64,000 bases of DNA from CAXQZM01 sp965229645 (GTDB lineage Bacteria; Pseudomonadota; Alphaproteobacteria; UBA7985): positions 1,364,001 through 1,428,000 of the forward strand of contig OZ245893.1 in NCBI GenBank assembly GCA_965229645.1, written 5' to 3'. The position numbers were made by a program, and so were the translations under genes. A model generated the notes under the pieces. It was not told the DNA's origin, did not search any database, and saw only the letters and a program-made list of their open reading frames with translations. Below are positions 1-10,100 of this stretch, one piece after another (positions within the stretch are counted from its first letter, which is position 1; each line of letters opens with the position of its first letter).

Positions 1-835
1 CCCCGACTACGGCACCCCCCCCAACGTCCGCCATCGCGACCGAGTGCCTGGCGGGTCGTCGAGCGGGTCAGGCAGCGCCGTGGCCTTGGGGCTCTGTGAC
101 GTGGGCCTTGGGTCGGACACAGGCGGGTCGGTCCGGATCCCTGCTGCTTATCAGGGAATTTGGGGCCTGCGCCCGACGCTCGGCACGCTCCCGCTCGACG
201 GGGCTATGGAACTGGCGCCGAGCTTTGATACCCCAGGGTTCTTGACTCGGGATTTATCGACGCTGCGCCGCGTGCACCAGGCCCTCGACCCAAGCCCAGC
301 CAAGACCTTGACCTTGCGGGTCCCCACGGCGGTTTGGGCCTTTTACGACTTGCCTGTTCCGATCAGGGCACCCGCGGTGGACTTGCCTTGGGACCAGGCC
401 ATGGCGACGCGTATCTCGCGGGCCTTTCGCTTTGCCCAAGCGCGCGAAGTTACCGAACGGCTGGGGCATCTGGCCGACGACGAGCGCCTGAACCTGCACC
501 CCATGATTCGCGAACGCCTGCGCTGGAACAGAAACGTGACGCTGGCGCAGAAGGTTGAGGCCTTTGCGGCGATTGAGCCTGACTTGGCCCGCTTGCGGGA
601 AATTTTGGCCGAGGGGACGGCGCTGGTCTGGCCGACCATCGCCGAGCTGCCGCCGCTGATCGAGGTCGGCAACACTTGGGGTGAAGCCAAGCGCGCGCAG
701 CAGTTTGCCCTCACCGCCCCCGCGGGTCTCCTGAGCGCGCCGCAATTGCACTGCCCCGTCGGCACCTTGGGGTTCTCCCTGATCGGGACCCCTGGCACCG
801 ATCTCGACCTGCTTGAGACAGCGCAAAATCTTTAA
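1..835 (+). CDS. Amidase signature family protein, C-terminal part (5' end outside window)
   Basis: The reading frame is open from the first bases of the window, so the start lies upstream. It contains the amidase signature serine loop (PGGSSSGSGSAVA then GLGSDTGGSVRIPAA), which in this family supplies the cis-Ser and nucleophilic Ser of the Ser-cisSer-Lys triad. The Lys would lie upstream and is not visible. The C-terminal part is short and divergent but ends with the usual pattern (SAPQLHCPVG, then a segment close to the stop with TPGTDLDLLETA). The family hydrolyses amide bonds in the cytoplasm; the substrate cannot be told. The stop overlaps the stop region of the convergent aldose epimerase by a few bases. 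A GTG at position 44 is in frame but lies inside the conserved domain, so it is not the start. Confidence 0.85.
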   Translation, partial: PDYGTPPNVRHRDRVPGGSSSGSGSAVALGLCDVGLGSDTGGSVRIPAAYQGIWGLRPTLGTLPLDGAMELAPSFDTPGFLTRDLSTLRRVHQALDPSPAKTLTLRVPTAVWAFYDLPVPIRAPAVDLPWDQAMATRISRAFRFAQAREVTERLGHLADDERLNLHPMIRERLRWNRNVTLAQKVEAFAAIEPDLARLREILAEGTALVWPTIAELPPLIEVGNTWGEAKRAQQFALTAPAGLLSAPQLHCPVGTLGFSLIGTPGTDLDLLETAQNL

Positions 836-1719
836 ATTTCAAATCGATACTCGATCCGACGCGTCCAGACACAACGAGGGCGCAGCACGTTAGACGGTTC
901 GTCGGGCACGTTGAGGGCGTCGTTGGCGCTTTGCGGTTCCAGGCACAGGTGGCTTGGATAGCCATTATAGACCTGCACATGGCTGGCGTCCGACCAGACG
1001 GTCATGGCGAAACCTGCGCCGCGCTGGTCCAGGCGCGCCAAAGGCCGCATCCCCGCCCCTGGCACCAGGACGCAGTGATCGAGCGCCTGGTCGAGCGCCA
1101 AAGAGACGGGCGCGTACCCGCCTAGGGGAATAAGGGCCGCATCGACGCGCTGCGCCTGGTCGCCATGGAGGGTCAGATGCGGCGTGAACAGCCGCCAGTA
1201 GGGATGGTGCGTCAGGTTGATAGGGGTGCGGGTGCGGCTGCGCGCCGTCAGGTCCAGCCTCAGGGTAAGAGGCTGCGGTAGCGAGTAGGTCGCCGCCGCC
1301 GTGACCTGGCCTGGAAACCCTTGATCGCCGTGGGGCGAGCGCAAGCAGAATGTGCTGCCGCCCGCCCAGCGCCACACGACTTGACCAAACCCCGCAGGGC
1401 CGCCGTGCAAGGTATGGACCCCGTCGTTGCGCGCAAGGCGCACCTGTCGCGCCGCAAGCGGGAACCGCCCACGGCGAATACGTCCCGCGACGCGTCCGAC
1501 AACGGCCCCGACCTGCGTGGGATTGGGAAGGTAGGCGGCGGCGGCACCCAAATCGCGCACGAGCCGAATGGGCGCTGCCCCAGGACGTCTGAGGGTCAGG
1601 GATTGCAAAGCGGCACCCGGACCGATCACCGTGGCGCTCAGATGGCGGGAAGACAGGCGGCAAATTTTTAGGGGATTGTGGCGGTCGGCGCGCGGGGGGA
1701 CCTTGCTCGGTACTTTCAC
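832..1719 (-). CDS. Aldose 1-epimerase (galactose mutarotase) family protein
   Basis: This 295-residue protein has the aldose epimerase landmarks: GVHTLHGGPAGFGQVVW near residue 105, the NLTHHPYW motif near 170 carrying the active-site histidines, and the late LEPQSANDALN segment that holds the acidic/glutamine part of the site. The family interconverts alpha and beta anomers of hexoses. The length is slightly below the usual 300-350 residues. It lies 27 bp downstream of parE on the same strand and converges on the amidase, overlapping it by 4 bp. It is probably a read-through partner of parE rather than part of a sugar operon. Which sugar it acts on is unknown; the GlcNAc and putative sulfosugar loci in this window are both far away. 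Confidence 0.85.
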   Translation of the reverse strand: MKVPSKVPPRADRHNPLKICRLSSRHLSATVIGPGAALQSLTLRRPGAAPIRLVRDLGAAAAYLPNPTQVGAVVGRVAGRIRRGRFPLAARQVRLARNDGVHTLHGGPAGFGQVVWRWAGGSTFCLRSPHGDQGFPGQVTAAATYSLPQPLTLRLDLTARSRTRTPINLTHHPYWRLFTPHLTLHGDQAQRVDAALIPLGGYAPVSLALDQALDHCVLVPGAGMRPLARLDQRGAGFAMTVWSDASHVQVYNGYPSHLCLEPQSANDALNVPDEPSNVLRPRCVWTRRIEYRFEI

Positions 1720-1746
1720 GAAGGGGCCTCGGGGTCCTGGACGAAT

Positions 1747-3735
1747 CTATACGTCCAAATCCTGCACGAAACCCGCGTTGGCTTGGATGAAGTCGAATCG
1801 ATGTTCGGCCTTTTTGCCCATGAGCTTATCGACCAGGTGATCGAGGGGAATGTCGATCCCGACCATCGGGGTGGCGGCGAAAGCGCCGTCGCGCAGGGTG
1901 ACTTGGTAGAGATTGCGGGTGTCGGGGTGCATGGTTGTGGCCCGCAACTGCGCGGGCAACATCTCGCCCAGGCCTTTGAACCGCGATATGTCAACTTTGC
2001 CCTTGCCCGCAAATTCGCGTTCCAGAAGTTCGTCCTTATGGGCATCGTCGCGGGCATAGACCGATTTGCCGCTGCGGCTGAGACGGTACAGCGGCGGGCT
2101 CGCCAGGTAGAGATGCCCCGCCTCGATCAGAGGGCGCATCTGGGTATAGAACAAAGTCATGAGCAAACTCGCGATGTGCGCGCCATCGACATCGGCATCG
2201 GTCATGATGATGATCTTTTCGTAGCGCAGGTCGGCCACGTCAAAGCCCTTGCCGAGCGCCACGCCAAGGGCCTGGCACAGGTCGGTGATCTCGGAATTGG
2301 CGCGGATCTTGTCGGCGCTGGCCGACGCGACATTGAGGATTTTGCCGCGAATCGGCAGAACCGCCTGGGTCTCGCGGTGGCGCGCTTGCTTGGCCGAGCC
2401 GCCCGCCGAGTCCCCCTCGACAATGAACAGCTCCGTCCCCTCCTGCGCGGCTTTGGCGCAGTCGGCCAACTTGCCTGGCAGGCGCAGTTTTTTGGTCGCC
2501 GACTTGCGCTTCAACTCGCGATCTTGCTTCTTCGCGAGGCGTTCGTCGGCGCGTATTATGGCGGCGTCCAAAATCGCACGGGCGGTTTGCGGCTGCCCCG
2601 CGAGCCAGGTATCAAAGCGGTCGCGCAAGGCGGTTTCGACCAGGCGCGTGGCGTCGGGGCTGTTCAGGCGTTCCTTGGTTTGGTTCTGAAACTGCGGGTC
2701 GGGCAGGAACAGCGACAGCACGGCGAACGTGCCGCCCATAACATCCTCGGGCGTTAGGTGCGCGGCTTTTTTGACCCCGCCCATGTCGCCGTAGGCCTTG
2801 AGGGCCTTAGTTAGGGCCGCGCGCAGCCCTGCCTCGTGCGTGCCGCCCTGGGGGGTCTGGATGGTATTGGCGAAGGAAATGGTCAGGCCGTCTTCGCTAT
2901 GGGGCCAAGCCACGGCCCAATCGATTTTGCCCGGTTGATCGGAAAAATCGACACTGCCTGAAAACATGGCCGCGCCCAAGCGCGCGTCCGCCGCAACTTC
3001 GCCGTCCAAAAAATCCACCACCCCGCCTGGGAAGTGCAAAGTCGCCGCCGTGGGCACCGAGCCGCCTTCCCCGATCAAGGCAGGATCGCACGACCAGAGG
3101 ATCTGCGTCGATTTGGTCAAAAACGCCTTATTGCGCACCAGGGGAAAAACCCGTTCGGCGCGCAACTGCGCCTTGGCGCCAAAGATCTCGGGGTCGGGCA
3201 AAAAGTGCACCAGGGTGCCGCGCCGGTTGGGCGCCGCGCCCAGATCGCGCAGCGGCTGGGTTGTGACGCCGCGTTCGAACCGAATGTCGGCCAGCTTCCG
3301 CTCGCGCGCGACCTCTATGTGCATCCAGGCCGACAGGGCATTGACGACCGACAGGCCCACGCCGTGCAGGCCGCCCGCGGTTTCGTAGGCCCCTTGCTTG
3401 AACTTACCGCCCGACATGAGCTTGGTGGCGGCGATTTCGACCGTAGGCTTGTCGGGGAATTTCCGGTGCGCCGCCGTCGGGATCCCGCGCCCGTTATCGC
3501 CGATTTCGATCGAACCATCGGCGTGCATGGCAACGGTGATTTTGCTCGCATGGCCCGCCACGGCTTCGTCGATGGAGTTGTCCAGAATTTCGGCGACCAG
3601 ATGATGCAAGGCCCGATCGTCGGTGGACCCGATATACATGGCCGGGCGCAGACGCACATGCTCCACATCCTCCAGCACCTCGATGCTATCGGCGCTATAG
3701 TCGGCGGAGGCGCGATGGTTCAACAAGTCAGACAT
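1747..3735 (-). CDS. parE: DNA topoisomerase IV subunit B
   Basis: This is a 662-residue type IIA topoisomerase ATPase subunit. The GHKL ATPase signature is clear near the N terminus (EILDNSIDEAVAG, DNGRGIPT, then GLHGVGLSVVNALS near residue 125). The TOPRIM domain is marked by EGDSAGGSAKQ and TDADVDGAHI. The RHRETQAVLPIRGKI segment between them is typical of the family. It relaxes and decatenates DNA together with ParC, which is not in the window. The compact C terminus without a long insert and the overall length favour ParE over GyrB. The ATG start gives MSDLLNHR and agrees with the conserved N-terminal arm. Upstream lies a MITE-like repeat and the end of the giant adhesin gene. Confidence 0.93.
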   Translation of the reverse strand: MSDLLNHRASADYSADSIEVLEDVEHVRLRPAMYIGSTDDRALHHLVAEILDNSIDEAVAGHASKITVAMHADGSIEIGDNGRGIPTAAHRKFPDKPTVEIAATKLMSGGKFKQGAYETAGGLHGVGLSVVNALSAWMHIEVARERKLADIRFERGVTTQPLRDLGAAPNRRGTLVHFLPDPEIFGAKAQLRAERVFPLVRNKAFLTKSTQILWSCDPALIGEGGSVPTAATLHFPGGVVDFLDGEVAADARLGAAMFSGSVDFSDQPGKIDWAVAWPHSEDGLTISFANTIQTPQGGTHEAGLRAALTKALKAYGDMGGVKKAAHLTPEDVMGGTFAVLSLFLPDPQFQNQTKERLNSPDATRLVETALRDRFDTWLAGQPQTARAILDAAIIRADERLAKKQDRELKRKSATKKLRLPGKLADCAKAAQEGTELFIVEGDSAGGSAKQARHRETQAVLPIRGKILNVASASADKIRANSEITDLCQALGVALGKGFDVADLRYEKIIIMTDADVDGAHIASLLMTLFYTQMRPLIEAGHLYLASPPLYRLSRSGKSVYARDDAHKDELLEREFAGKGKVDISRFKGLGEMLPAQLRATTMHPDTRNLYQVTLRDGAFAATPMVGIDIPLDHLVDKLMGKKAEHRFDFIQANAGFVQDLDV

Positions 3736-3857
3736 GCCCGCCCTCTAAAGCCATTCGCATTTGTATTGAACCGGTTGAATGGTTTTAATGCCAGTGGCGA
3801 TTGAGAATCACTGGCGTAAGGGCACCGCGACTGCGGTCCCCCAAGCGGGCTCTAATA

Positions 3858-4048
3858 CCAACGGCGAAAAAAGTTGACACTTTTTTCGCCGTTTTGTGTC
3901 TCACGGCAGAAACGCTTCGCGTTTCGCCTCCGACGGGGCCTTCGCTTATACCCCGAGGCGCTTTCGCGCCATTCTCGGGGCCGCTACGGGGGCCGCAGTC
4001 GCGGCCCTCATACCAGCGATCATTAGAGTCATTCTCATTCGCCGCTGG
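3858..4048. repeat. MITE-like repeat, copy 1 (191 bp, TA-flanked)
   Basis: The element is bounded by TA on both sides and by inverted ends CCAACGGCG-N8-TGAC and (reverse complement) CCAGCGGCG-N8-TGAC. The left end is itself a perfect 15-bp hairpin (AACGGCGAAAAAAGT, loop TGAC). The right end contains a nested 9-bp inverted repeat ATACCAGCG/CGCTGGTAT. It has no transposase; short open frames across it (starting MSHGRNASRF) are shared with other copies and are not thought to be genes. Its ends match the IS630 element at 38720-39874. Confidence 0.75.
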
Positions 4049-4112
4049 TATAAGTGCGCAGGAAACGCCAGCCAAAAGAGCGGAAGCCTGGCCCCCAGCG
4101 CGGTATCTGTTC

Positions 4113-7100
4113 CTAGAACTTCCGGTCCACGGTGCCGTCGAGGCGGATTTCTTCGGCTTCGTCGTTGCCCAACTCGCCGAAAGTCAGTTCAATGCGGGCC
4201 GTGGTGTCGGTCCCTGGGCGGGTGATCCAGCCAAAGGAAACCGAGCCGACCGCATCTTCGTTGGGGCTGTAGACCGTCCCATCGCTCAAAGTGATGTCGT
4301 CGGACCCGAACACTTGGCTCAATTCCCCGCGGACGATCAAACGGCTACCCGATGCGCTGGGCGCGGTGGCGTATTCCAGGCCCAGGCCCAAGCGCCCGAG
4401 GTTCGCTGTGCTTTCCTGCGAAGATGTGCCGTCGGAGAACTCGAAGGCACCCAGCGTTTCCGTCGCGTACATGAGGTCCATATAGGGCTTTAGCTTCGCC
4501 CCGCGTCGGCCCATGGCCCGCTCACCGCTGAGCCCGCCTTTGAAAATCCAACGGCTTGACTGCGCATCGCCCGTCGCCCCGCTATGGCTGACAAAGTCGT
4601 TGAGCGATAGGGTCCAGATCGCTGAACCGCTGAAGGTCAGCCCGCCGCCTTGTCGTGCTGTGTAGTATCCAACGGAAAAGCCCGTGCGGTCCACATCGGT
4701 CTCGCTTTCATAGTCCCAACTTGAGGTCTCCGCGCCGTACAGCACGCCGCTGACGCCCCCTCTGGTTTTGGTCAGTTCCTTGCCGATCAGCGCGTAAGCA
4801 AAGCTGCCGTCGCCCGCGAGCTCGGCGTCGAGCGAGGCTTGCGAGAGACCGACCGAGAACCAATCGACCAGGGTAAAGCCCGTATCGCTCTGCCGCGCCG
4901 ACAGGACCCGTAGGCGATTATAGGCGTCGGGGTCGTAGCCATCAGACGAAGTTCCCGCCGCCACGGCACCGTCCACGTTAGCGGCGCTGTTGATCCCGCC
5001 CCCGATGGCATCGATCAGCACGCTGCCGATTTGGCTGCCCATCACTTCACTCGTGGTGATGGAAGATAAGACCGCTCCTGAGTCTTCAGGTTGGGCATCA
5101 TTGTCATCAATCGATACCCGCACCTGGGCGCTCGAACCCGAAAGTTCCGCGCCCGAGGCGATGAGATTCACCGAAACTTCCACATTGCCCGTCGTATCGT
5201 TTTCGAGGGCCGTGACGGTCACCGTCTTCGCGTGGTCCCAGGTATCTCGGGTAAAGGTCAATTCGCTCTGATCTGCGGTCAGCGTACCCGCCGCCTCTAC
5301 GCCAACTAAAACACTTACGTCCCCTGACGGACGCCCGCCTAAGGCGACAGTGAAGGCCGAACTGGCCCCCTCCGCGATCTTGAGGGCGGTTGTACTCACC
5401 ACCAGTTCCGCCACCTCATCGTCATTGAGGGTCATCAAAACCTGCTGATCGGCCAGGGCCGCGTAGTCACTATCATCACTGGTGGGGGACAGAAGCGTCA
5501 AGGTGACTTCGCCCGATCCCAAATCAGAATTGTCGTATGCCGTCACCGTCACCTCATGGACCGTGTTCCAGTTCGCCTTGTCGAAAATCAATTCCTCATG
5601 GCTCAAGCCCACAAGGGTAGAGTCACTCAGGTCCAAGGGCACGGTTACGTTCGCTGTGGGTTCTTTGTTCAGGGAAACGAAGAACCCACCCGATCCGCCT
5701 TCAACCAGGGACAGACGCGTCGCCGAAACATGGACCCCCGCCACCGCATTGTCCGCGACAGCAACGGGGACCGTCACCGCGCTCGCCCGACTGTAGCCAC
5801 CGCCCGTGGCCTCAAGGCTGATGGCGCTCTGCTCGTTTTCGCCATCCTCATCGTCAGCGCCCGTGACCGTGACGGTTTGCGCGTCAGACCAATTGCTCGC
5901 ATCGAAGGTCAAAAGCGATCGATCGACTGTTGCGACGGTCGCATCCTCGGGGATCACAGAGATTTGCACCGCAGCCGTTGGCTCGTGTGTGAGAGCAACG
6001 GTGAAGGTTTGGGTCGCGCCTTCCTCAACACTCACGGCATCGCCAACATAGGCAACGCTAATCGCTGGGACGGTCGTGTCGGTCACGGCTAGGCTCAAGT
6101 CTAAGGGTGCCAAGGCCGCATAGGCTGGGTCATCGCTAGACGCCACCGCGAGGGTCAGAGTGGTCGACGCATCAAATAGGTCCGCATCGCTAAGGCTGAT
6201 CACATCAAATGTCTGCTCGGCCTGCCAATTTCCTGCGGTGAAGGTAAGGGTATCAACAGGAACCGTCGCCACACTTGGGTCCCAATCGGCAAGCGAAACC
6301 ACGACATCCGCGCTCGGCGCCGCGGTCAGCGCGAGCCTGACCTCGGCGGTTTCGCCCTCTGCCACCGTCAGCGAGCTGCTCGAAAGAGACAACCCAGCCA
6401 CATCATCGTCGATAAGGTCAACCGTAACCGTCGCCGCCACATTCTCATAGTCTGCGCCTGAGGCCTCGAGACTGAGACGAACTCCCGTTTCGGACGTTGT
6501 ATTGGCGTCGTCGAGGCTTTCAACGCGCACGGTTTGACCTGTGTACCAATTGCTGGCGTTAAAGGTGAGATAGGTCAAACCAGTGGCATCGGCAACGGCC
6601 GTCACGGCAGAGTTGTCTACGACCAAGTCCACCCGAACATCATCGTTCGGCTGTGTTTGCAATGACACCGCAAAGGTATCCGCGCTACCTTCATTCAAGT
6701 TCAGGTGCGATTCCGTCAGGCTTAAGCCAGGCGTGCCTCCGTCGTTCTCCCCCGTATCCTCATTCTCGTCCCCGCCTTCCTGCTCGTCGTTCTCGTCCCC
6801 GCCTTCCTGCTCGTCGTTCTCGTCCCCGCCTTCCTGCTCATCGTTCTCGTCCCCGCCTTCCTGCTCATCGTTCTCGTCCCCGCCTTCCTGCTCATCGTTC
6901 TCGTCCCCGCCTTCCTGCTCATCGTTCTCGTCCCCGCCTTCCTGCTCATCGTTCTCGTCCCCGCCTTCCTGCTCATCGTTCTCGTCCCCGCCTTCCTGCT
7001 CATCATTCTCGTCCCCGCCTTCCTGCTCGTCGTTCTCATCCCCGCCTTCCTGCTCATCATTCTCGTCCCCGCCTTCCTGCTCGTCGTTCTCATCCCCGCC

Positions 7101-10100
7101 TTCGACGGTAAGGCTCACGTCAACTGGCTCGGCAGTGTCAAAGCGGCTGCCCGAGGCTTCAAGTCTAAGGCCTGCGTCACCAAGACTCGCACCTGTAACA
7201 GTGACCGTCTGGGGCTCAAACCAGTCGGCATTGTCAAAGGTCAAAGTTGCCGCGTCAGCGATTGCAACACTCGTGTTGGTCGAGACCAGCGCTACGCTGA
7301 CCTCATCGGCAGGTTCAGCGTTCAAAGACACGGCCAAAGTGTCTGTTCCGCCCTCGGTGAGGCTCAACTCTAAGGTGTCAACGAGGATCTCGGGTACCGT
7401 CGTATCCGACACCGTTACCGTTAGGTACGACGCGCCCAAATCACCGTAGTCCTGATCCTCACTGCTAATCGAAAGCGTCAAGGTGGTTCGGTTCCGCTCC
7501 AGATTGTTATCAATCCCCGCTTGCACCGCGACGGTTTGCGTTTCCGACCAGGTCTCTGGGGTGAAGAAGAAAGTATCGACAGGTGCGCTTGCCACACTCG
7601 AGGTTCCAGTCGTGATCTTTACCTCGACCTCAGCTTCTGGCTTCGATGTTAGGGCAAGAACGAACTCTCCTTGCTCCCCCTCGTCCAACCACAGGCTCGT
7701 TTCCGACAGATACAGCCCGACCTGATCGTCATCGACAAGATCGACCGTGAGCGTTTCTGACACCCGATCATATTCTTCACCAGAGGCCTCAAGATAGAGC
7801 TTGAGGCCCGTCTCATTGTCCACATCTCCATCGTCTAAACCCGTCACACGAACAGTTTGGGCCTCAGACCAGTTTTCGGTTGTAAAGGTGAGCGCGGTCG
7901 CTGTCTCATCGGCGTCGGCGACCGCTGTGATCTCTGCGTCCTCGACGCGCAGGACCACCTGCACCTCGCCGCTCGGTTCGGTGGCGAGGGCGAGATCGAA
8001 AGTCGCCTCTCGGTTCTCAAGCACCGTCAAAGCCAGATCATCGTCAGAAATGACAAAGCCCACAAGGCTTGTGTCCGTGACCGAGACCTCAAGGGGTGCA
8101 TGGCTTAGGCCCTCGTACTCTTCCCCAGTGGCAGTGATGTTGATTGACCCGCTCTCATGGCGACTATCCTCATCTGCTTCGCCCCTCACTGTTACGATTT
8201 GCCCAATCGCCCAGGTGTCACTGGTGAAGGTCAGCACCAAACTGCCGTCGTCCTGCACGGCAACCGATTCGGCAGAAAGGCTTGCCGCCGACCGATCAAA
8301 GGTGGTCACGGTCACCGTCACATCACCGCTGGGCTCGGTCGATAAAGCCACCTCAAAGGTGTCGCTGGAAGCTTCGTCGATTTCAATTTCCGCCTTGGAA
8401 ACCGCGAACGCCTCCATCCCCGTATCGTCATCGCGAACCGTGACGTAGACGGTCTTGCCGCTCAGGCCTTCGTACTCATGCCCCGTCGCGCTCGTTTGGA
8501 TCGGAACATAGGTCTCATCGCGGGTGTCTGGGTCGTCTTCGCCCGTCACCGTGACGGTTTGCGCCGTCGCCCAATCGTCCCTTGTAAACGTCAAGTCCAG
8601 AACACCGTTTTCCCGCAGTACCCCCCCATTTGCCGAGAGACTTGCGGCGCCCAGGTCTTCCGAGGTTAGGGACAGCGTCACATCGCCGCTAGGCTGGGTC
8701 ATCAATCTTACAAGGAAGTCTGTCGTCCCCAACTCGCTCGTCGACAGGCTTGTTGTCGAGATCGCCAGGCTCGGGGTATCGTTGTCTGCCAAATCCACGA
8801 GGACTGTCACCTGATCGTCGTCGGCCTCATACCCCCCGCCCGACGGGACCAAGGTCACGACAAGGCCCACCTCGCTGACCGAGTTATCGTCCTCAACCCC
8901 CGTCACCGTCACCGTCTGAGGTTGGTCCCAACCGTTTGGTTCGAACACTAAAGTGTCCCCCCCGTCCGCAGCCGCAACGGTGGCAGCGTCGGTGTTGCCC
9001 GAGCTGAGCGTCACCGTCACCGTATCGGTCGGCTCCCCTGCCAGCGCAACCTCGAAACTCGTACTCGACCCCTCCTCCACGCTCAAGTTCTCGCCCTGCT
9101 CGGCGCCAGCATAGGTTAGGTCCAGGGTTGGGATCGTCGTATTGGTCACACGAACATCCTTGCGCGCCGAAACGCCTTGGAAGCCCGCGTCGTCATCGGG
9201 CGCCGCAATCCTGATCTCGGTCGCTTGGTCGCTCAAGGCCGAATGATCGGCCCCCGTCACCGTCACCGTCTGCACCTGGTTCCAATTGTCGGCATCGAAA
9301 GTCAGGCTCGCAGGGGCGACCGTCGCCACCAGGTCGTTGTCAGACCCGACACTGAGCGTCAGTTCCTGCGACGGGATCGCCGTCAACCAAACCGTGAAGG
9401 TCCCGCTCTCCCCCTCAATCAGCTGCAAGACTTCTTCCGCACCCGAAACCTCAATGCCTGGCTCGGTCGCATTGATCGACTTTACCGCAAAGTTCATGAT
9501 CCCAATGCTGGCATAGTCGGCGTCACTGCTGCCCGAAAAGTCAAGCTCAATCGTCGTCGCATGATCCTCAAGATCGTCGCGAGCGACCGCGACAACCGTC
9601 AGGATTTGCGGCGTGTCCCAGTTGTCGGGCGCGAAGGTCAGCGATGTCGTCTCACCCTCCACGCCCCCTGTCTCAGCGCGAACTAGGGCAACCGCCGCAT
9701 TTTGCGTCTCGGCAACGATTTGAACGGTCGCCGCTGGTTGCTCAATCAGGCTGACAACGACGTTCTGGGCGTCACCTTCGGTCAAGGTCACCCCATCCTG
9801 GCTCAGGTCGAGGGTCTGGCCCGTGTCTTCGTCTTCCTGTTCTAAGGTTACAACCGACCTGCCCTCGTCCTCAAACACATTGGTCACTGTTACCTTGACG
9901 TTCTGTACTGTGGTATTGGCCGGGCTCGCCGTATCCGCCGCTGTCACCTCGAACCTGTAGACATTATCCAGATCGGCGTCGGCAGGGTTCTCAAAGTCTG
10001 CGCCGCCATCCAAGTCAAAGCTCAACTCACCCGTCGAGGTCAGGATAAAGTTTCCCCCATCTTCCCCGCCGCTGATCGTGTAGGTCGCTGGGCCATGGGC

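Noticed and set aside
3801..4493. Open frames starting MSHGRNASRF or similar in several intergenic regions
   Set aside because: They lie within the MITE copies, differ in length and fuse to unrelated flanking sequence.
6583..7449. Plus-strand Ser/Pro repeat frame opposite the acidic repeats
   Set aside because: It arises from the same 27-bp tandem repeat; no start signals or signal peptide; the minus-strand frame continues through the whole adhesin.
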